Under the pieces are notes generated by a model. The model ran no database searches, had not been told where the DNA came from, and saw nothing but the letters and a program-made list of their open reading frames with translations. Shown here in pieces: positions 57,355 through 61,070 of a stretch of 61,070 nucleotides of DNA. The stretch spans positions 1 to 61,070 of IMG/VR virus record IMGVR_UViG_3300042465_007053; one strand, given 5' to 3'. This DNA is from a virus. How positions within the stretch are numbered: the stretch's first letter is position 1; each line of letters begins with the position of its first letter. A program made the translations under genes and the position numbers.

Positions 57355-57412
57355 ATGGCACAGCAACAAGAAAGTGCCATGTGCCGAAAACTTTTTCACC
57401 TTCGTGTGGCAC
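57355..57412. promoter_or_regulatory. Operator-like GTGCCAT/ATGGCAC repeats in divergent region
   Basis: ATGGCAC (57355-57361) and GTGCCAT (57374-57380) form an inverted repeat, and a third half-site GTGGCAC occurs at 57406-57412. The group lies upstream of the leftward gene at 57331 and the rightward gene at 57500, where a dimeric regulator could control both. Confidence 0.5.
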
Positions 57413-57463
57413 GGTCTTTGAAGCTGCTTTTTTAGCACTTCAAAAATACCGCACAATCTTTTA

Positions 57464-57491
57464 TTGACTCCCTCGCTTAGGTCGCTATCTT
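57464..57491 (+). promoter_or_regulatory. Rightward promoter of the accessory operon
   Basis: TTGACT (57464-57469) and TATCTT (57486-57491) are 16 bases apart. The ATG at 57500 follows the -10 by only 8 bases, so transcription would start on or next to the start codon, giving a leaderless message. The spacing closely resembles the early rightward promoter at 51852. Confidence 0.6.
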
Positions 57492-57499
57492 GTCGGCCT

Positions 57500-57640
57500 A
57501 TGAAAGCACCAACAACAAAACCGAGACGGCGGGCAAACCTCGCCGCTTACCATCGCACGATCATCGTGCAGCAAGTGATCATTGCTGCCGCAACCATCGC
57601 CACACTCGCCGCCTTGATCGGGTGGCTCTTTAGCCTCTAA
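57500..57640 (+). CDS. Small single-pass membrane protein, 46 aa
   Basis: A basic N-terminus (MKAPTTKPRRRANLAAYHR) precedes one transmembrane helix (VIIAAATIATLAALIGWLF). It sits directly after a promoter-like site and 4 bases before the next gene. Probably inner-membrane; function unknown. Confidence 0.6.
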   Translation: MKAPTTKPRRRANLAAYHRTIIVQQVIIAAATIATLAALIGWLFSL

Positions 57641-57644
57641 CTAT

Positions 57645-58016
57645 ATGACACTAATTGAACAACTCGTCAAAAACCACCACCCCGCAATCAAAGCACGCGC
57701 CCGCATGGAGGCGAGCATCGTGCTCCGCTTGCTCGAAACATTGATCGCCGCTGGTTACTCGGTCAGCGTGGACGACGGAGACGGTGACGCGCAATCGGGC
57801 ACCGTCGAGAAGTTGGCTGGCATCATCTTCAGCGTGGACGCCTCGCTCGTCGAAGTCTGCCGAGGTCGCAAGTGGATCGGCACCGTGTCGCTCGTCCTTG
57901 GGAATGATGGGTGGGACGTTATCAGCGATTACACAACCAGCTTGGAGGACATCATCAAACCCGCCAACGACTACGCCGATCGTCTGGCCGAGGGTGGCCC
58001 GATAGAAGAGAACTGA
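57645..58016 (+). CDS. Hypothetical protein, 123 aa
   Basis: A helical N-terminus (LVKNHHPAIKARARMEASIVLRLLETLI) is followed by an alpha/beta region with an acidic loop (VDDGDGDAQSG) and a repeated G-x-V-S-L-V-L strand. No family is recognised. Well-formed codon use and operon position support expression. Confidence 0.7.
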   Translation: MTLIEQLVKNHHPAIKARARMEASIVLRLLETLIAAGYSVSVDDGDGDAQSGTVEKLAGIIFSVDASLVEVCRGRKWIGTVSLVLGNDGWDVISDYTTSLEDIIKPANDYADRLAEGGPIEEN

Positions 58017-58105
58017 GCCGCACCGCGTCCGCGCATCGCCCCCACGATGTCGCGGGAGCGGGGAGGCACACCGCCAACTCGTAACCAATAAACCACAATA
58101 CTACA

Positions 58106-58318
58106 ATGCCGAAAACATCCACAAAGTTCACCGACACGCCCGCCCTATACGGGCACGCCTGCAACTGCCGAAGCGGTCAGGAGCGCGACAACTGCCCCGC
58201 TTGTGAGGGCACAGGCAGGCGCATTGACTTCGCGGACATCCGCGCACGCCGCGCCCCGCTTGTCCTTGATCTCAGTTCTCCCGCCGTCCTTGAAAAGTTT
58301 CTTCACCGCAGCCGCTAA
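58106..58318 (+). CDS. Small Cys-rich (DnaJ-type knuckle) protein, 70 aa
   Basis: One Cys cluster, CNCRSGQERDNCPACEGTG, resembles the zinc-binding C-x2-C-x-G-x-G knuckle of DnaJ. The rest is polar. The 89-base gap before it (58017-58105) is GC-rich with hairpin potential and then an A/C-rich leader (ACCACAATACTACAATG). Function unknown. Confidence 0.6.
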   Translation: MPKTSTKFTDTPALYGHACNCRSGQERDNCPACEGTGRRIDFADIRARRAPLVLDLSSPAVLEKFLHRSR

Positions 58319-58340
58319 ACCACAGAACCCACACAAAACC

Positions 58341-58985
58341 ATGAAAACATTCAACGCCAAATTCGCAGGCCGCGAGGCTGGAGCCATCGGCATTTTTGCC
58401 GACCACAAGATCACCATCACCGCCGTGGACGCCGAAGCGGCACGGATCAAACTCTACGACACCCACGATCACATCATGCACCTAAAGCTGGAGGAGATAC
58501 CCACGATCCCCACGCGCTCGCCGTTCGATGCTGATAACCTTGTGCTCTACGTGCAGAACGACAGCAAGGCGCACGCGACGATCCGCGCCTGCGTCCAACG
58601 CTTGCAGGACGCGATAGATAACGCCGCCGATCATCTTGCGAAGGCAAACAAGGAATGGCACGACGATCCCGAAGCGGACGATCACGAAGCCTATCACGCC
58701 GACAGCTTCGAGCAGTTCCCACGCGCCGAGCGCACGAAGGCACTGCGCGAGCTTTTGGAGCGGCACACGGACACGATCAACGAGGGGGCGGGCTTCTGGC
58801 CTGACGACTTCGCCAAGATCAAGGCGGGGGACTTCGTGCGACTCACGGACGGCACGCCCGCAGTAGTCACCAGCGAGCCGAGCGGCGGGCGCATCTATGT
58901 CGCCTATAAAACGGACATCCACGGCCCCGCCATCACCAAGGCGGCGGAATGGAACGAAATCGAATCACACTCACCAGCAAACTAA
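58341..58985 (+). CDS. Hypothetical protein, 214 aa
   Basis: Start set at ATG 58341 after the leader ACACAAAACC. The N-terminal 90 residues are beta-rich (GIFADHKITITAVDAEAARI), the middle is an acidic His-rich helix (NKEWHDDPEADDHEAYHAD), and the end is a small strand-rich part (GDFVRLTDGTPAVVTSEPSGGR) that may be an SH3-like barrel. No family is recognised. Confidence 0.7.
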   Translation: MKTFNAKFAGREAGAIGIFADHKITITAVDAEAARIKLYDTHDHIMHLKLEEIPTIPTRSPFDADNLVLYVQNDSKAHATIRACVQRLQDAIDNAADHLAKANKEWHDDPEADDHEAYHADSFEQFPRAERTKALRELLERHTDTINEGAGFWPDDFAKIKAGDFVRLTDGTPAVVTSEPSGGRIYVAYKTDIHGPAITKAAEWNEIESHSPAN

Positions 58986-58998
58986 ACACAACAAAACC

Positions 58999-59625
58999 AT
59001 GAAAACACACATGATCAACATCAGCACGAAAAAGGGCGATGTCCAGCCAACGCGCTGGATCATTACTCAGTCACACCCACACCCCGACACCGAGGGGCAC
59101 AGCGGAGAGATCAGATGGAGGAACGCGGAAAACTTGTTTGACCGCTACCACCAGCCGAGCACAGGCATCGGGCAGTGCTATCTGTGCAGCCTTACGATCC
59201 CCGCCGACGAGATACCCGACAACTATGATCGCACTCACTTCGCTGGCTTCGCCCCTTATGCTGGATACGGCAAACCCGCAGCCGAGCCGAATGCGGGCAC
59301 GTTCAAGATTCGCGGGCGCGACATGGGGGAGGTTCGTATCGAGATCAAAGTGGGGAGCGGCTGGCAAAACTACACCAGTTGCAACGTGAACGGAGGAGAT
59401 CGCCCGACACCGCAGGAAAAGGAGATCATCGAAAAGCAGATCGTGCCGACTCTCCGCGCCCTCATCGAACGCGATGCCGCCGAGCTACACGCGGCAGCGG
59501 TGGCACGCCTCAAAGCGACGTTTGCCGAGCAGGTCTCCCGCGTCCGCGCCTCTGCGAACAGACTTGAGAAGGAGGCAGCGGAGGCAATCGCAAAGCTGGC
59601 CCCGCCCGTCGCCGTCGCCGCCTGA
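58999..59625 (+). CDS. Hypothetical protein with zinc-knuckle-like CYLC, 208 aa
   Basis: Start set at ATG 58999, again behind ACAAAACC. Residues about 55-100 hold CYLCSLTIPADEIPDNYDRTHF, possibly a treble-clef knuckle. The C-terminal 65 residues are an Ala/Arg/Glu coiled coil ending in APPVAVAA. Function unknown. A GC-rich spacer (59626-59720) follows with the same A/C-rich leader to the next gene. Confidence 0.7.
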   Translation: MKTHMINISTKKGDVQPTRWIITQSHPHPDTEGHSGEIRWRNAENLFDRYHQPSTGIGQCYLCSLTIPADEIPDNYDRTHFAGFAPYAGYGKPAAEPNAGTFKIRGRDMGEVRIEIKVGSGWQNYTSCNVNGGDRPTPQEKEIIEKQIVPTLRALIERDAAELHAAAVARLKATFAEQVSRVRASANRLEKEAAEAIAKLAPPVAVAA

Positions 59626-59720
59626 CCCCGCACACCGCCCGACGCGCCCCCCACGCGCTCGCGGCGGAAGCGGTGCCAGATTACCTGACACTGTAACCAC
59701 AAAAACCACACACCAAAAAC

Positions 59721-60137
59721 ATGAGCAACATGACACCCACGCTTTTCGTCGTAGTCCACGGCGGTTGCGTCACAAACATCATCAACCACAACCTCTCGGA
59801 AATACCCCGCGTTGTCGTCCTAGACATGGACGCGCTTCATATTGGCGATCCGTGCTTCAGCGTGTCACGTATTGATCTCGCGGAGGATATGGACGCGAAC
59901 GTGCAACGCGAGATCGCGGACTATCTGGACGACACACCGAACCCGATCAAAGAACTCGCTGAATCTTTGGATTGCGCGATCCTTCACCGAGCGGGCGCGA
60001 TTGCGCTCCAGCTTCGTTACTACACGAAGGGCGGGGTGCAGATTACAAGACACCAACCAGACAACGGGGATTTCTACACCCTTGAGGAGTGGCAGTCAGC
60101 GATCAAGGACGGCAGCGCGGCGGAACTTACACACTGA
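59721..60137 (+). CDS. Hypothetical protein, 138 aa
   Basis: Begins MSNMTPTLFVVVHGGCV. It is alpha/beta with a VVVLDMDALHIGD strand-loop and an acidic helix (IADYLDDTPNPIKELAE). The end (FYTLEEWQSAIKDG) is typical of small phage proteins of unknown function. The leader is AAAACCACACACCAAAAAC. Confidence 0.7.
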   Translation: MSNMTPTLFVVVHGGCVTNIINHNLSEIPRVVVLDMDALHIGDPCFSVSRIDLAEDMDANVQREIADYLDDTPNPIKELAESLDCAILHRAGAIALQLRYYTKGGVQITRHQPDNGDFYTLEEWQSAIKDGSAAELTH

Positions 60138-60159
60138 ACAAACCACAAAACCACACACC

Positions 60160-61070
60160 ATGAAACACACCACAAAAACCGCAGACTTGATCTTAGCCGT
60201 CTCGCTCGCCCTCGCAAACGACGAGGCCGAAATGCAAAAGGGACACATGATCGCCCGCTCAACGGACAGCATCGAACGCGCCCACGCCGCGCTTGACGCT
60301 TACCGCATCGCCAAAACCGCCGCAGGCCTCGCCCGATCCCAGTGGCTTGCGCTTCCAGTCGCACGGCGCGAACTGGCAGAGACAACCCGCACGATCTGCC
60401 AATCGTTCGGCAGCACCGCAGCGCGGAGGGTGGGGCACTCTTACAGCGGCACCACGCATTACCGAGTCCGCATCAACCCCGCGCTCGCGGTGCCAGCAGG
60501 ACGCACCGAGACGACGAAGGGTGAGCACTACGGAGGGGACAAGACCCGATTTCGCAAAACGAACGCGGAACACATCATCGAACTCGCGCCAGAGTGGTGC
60601 CCGTTGCTGGCTGAGAGGCAGGATCACGTTTTGATCTCTGCTTTCACGGGCCTGCACTTGATCGGCATCCATCCAGACGGGCGCGTTGCATGGGCACAGT
60701 TGAGGGGGGGCGCACAAATCCGCGTTGTCGTCGGCTGGATCGCCATGTTTGGGCAGGCGATCTATCACAGCATCAAAAGCCAAGAGGATGCCGAGCGCGG
60801 GCTTGCCCGCCAGCTACGGGCCGAGGCTACCACATGGCAGGACTCCCACCCCACGCCCGAACAACAGGCGAGAGCGAAGAAGTCCGACAGACGCGCACGC
60901 TTGATCGCTCGCCTCTGCCAGACCGTTACCGCAACCGTCGCAGACGCTCGCGCTCTAGGGTATTGTCCGTCTGGCATCCAGCACTTCCAAGACATCCACA
61001 ACATCAGCGACCCGGCGACGTTGAAGCAGCTAATGCAGAGCGGCGATCCAGCCGCGCAACGACTCGCCCT
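60160..61070 (+). CDS. Hypothetical phage protein, 3'-truncated by window edge (copy B)
   Basis: The start at ATG 60160 follows ACCACAAAACCACACACC. The first 46 residues (MKHTTKTADLILAVSLALAN...) are missing from the copy at the left edge. The remainder matches that copy at nearly every residue, with most DNA changes silent. Joining the two gives a complete protein of about 318 residues. Function unknown. Confidence 0.85.
   Translation, partial: MKHTTKTADLILAVSLALANDEAEMQKGHMIARSTDSIERAHAALDAYRIAKTAAGLARSQWLALPVARRELAETTRTICQSFGSTAARRVGHSYSGTTHYRVRINPALAVPAGRTETTKGEHYGGDKTRFRKTNAEHIIELAPEWCPLLAERQDHVLISAFTGLHLIGIHPDGRVAWAQLRGGAQIRVVVGWIAMFGQAIYHSIKSQEDAERGLARQLRAEATTWQDSHPTPEQQARAKKSDRRARLIARLCQTVTATVADARALGYCPSGIQHFQDIHNISDPATLKQLMQSGDPAAQRLA
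60299..61070 (+). repeat. Right copy of near-identical terminal direct repeat
   Basis: Aligns gap-free to bases 1-772 at about 94% identity. See the left copy. If the genome is circular its unique length would be 60298 bases. Confidence 0.85.

Noticed and set aside
57362-57385. Sigma54-like TGGCAC...TTGCT on the minus strand
   Set aside because: The distance between the GG and GC elements is 2 bases too long. The sequence is better explained as part of an inverted repeat.
1-61070. tRNA genes, rRNA, insertion sequences, integrase and attachment sites
   Set aside because: No cloverleaf ending in CCA, transposase or recombinase motif was recognised by eye. A covariance-model search could still find a divergent tRNA.

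Overview
The window looks like a near-complete genome of a tailed double-stranded DNA bacteriophage, probably with a podovirus-like short tail. The support is a large terminase, portal, scaffold and major capsid candidate, lysis genes, and no recognisable tape-measure or tail-sheath gene. The first 772 bases recur at the right end (60299-61070) at about 94% identity, so the map is probably a circle or circularly permuted molecule of about 60.3 kb whose end overlap captured two strain variants. No integrase, tRNA gene, CRISPR array or phage DNA/RNA polymerase was seen. The host cannot be fixed. A spanin-like lipoprotein suggests a Gram-negative, and many right-arm genes lack a Shine-Dalgarno sequence and carry an A/C-rich leader just before ATG.

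Layout. (1) Right arm, continuing into the left end: plus-strand genes 57500-61070 and 1-3124, mostly small accessory proteins of unknown function. They face a small minus-strand set (56378-57331) and a lone small-terminase candidate (55540-56244). (2) Minus-strand replication/recombination/modification operon, 14293 down to 3322: an SSB-like protein, XRE regulator, SbcC/Rad50-like ATPase, winged-helix protein, UvrD-like helicase, TET-associated-type glycosyltransferase, VRR-NUC nuclease, and an SF2 helicase split by an intein, followed by an HNH protein. (3) Minus-strand virion and lysis block, 49792 down to 14390: metallopeptidase-like membrane protein, large terminase, Ala/Gln-rich protein, a 5326-residue polyvalent protein, portal, decoration/fibre candidates, lysis cassette, scaffold, capsid, then neck and tail genes. 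(4) Control region around 51.5-51.9 kb: a Cro-like gene with a DnaC-like loader and replication initiator leftward, and an early operon with a DNA methyltransferase rightward.

How it works together. Replication probably borrows the host polymerase through the initiator, loader, SSB and helicases. The glycosyltransferase and methyltransferase suggest modified DNA. The giant protein sits between packaging and portal genes and combines a Strawberry-notch-like helicase, a DdrB-type ParB domain, two HExxH motifs and a C-terminal large-polyvalent-protein domain. That arrangement fits a protein packaged in the virion and ejected into the host.

The most unusual observations are: (a) an intein in the DEAD-type box of the SF2 helicase with a complete homing-endonuclease gene nested in a different reading frame, so that the C-terminal splicing block is dual-coded; (b) a large terminase with an apparent N-terminal dual-specificity-phosphatase-like domain (HCX5R); (c) the 16-kb polyvalent gene; and (d) a non-coding GGTATGACGG-type motif shared by three putative promoters and one terminator region.
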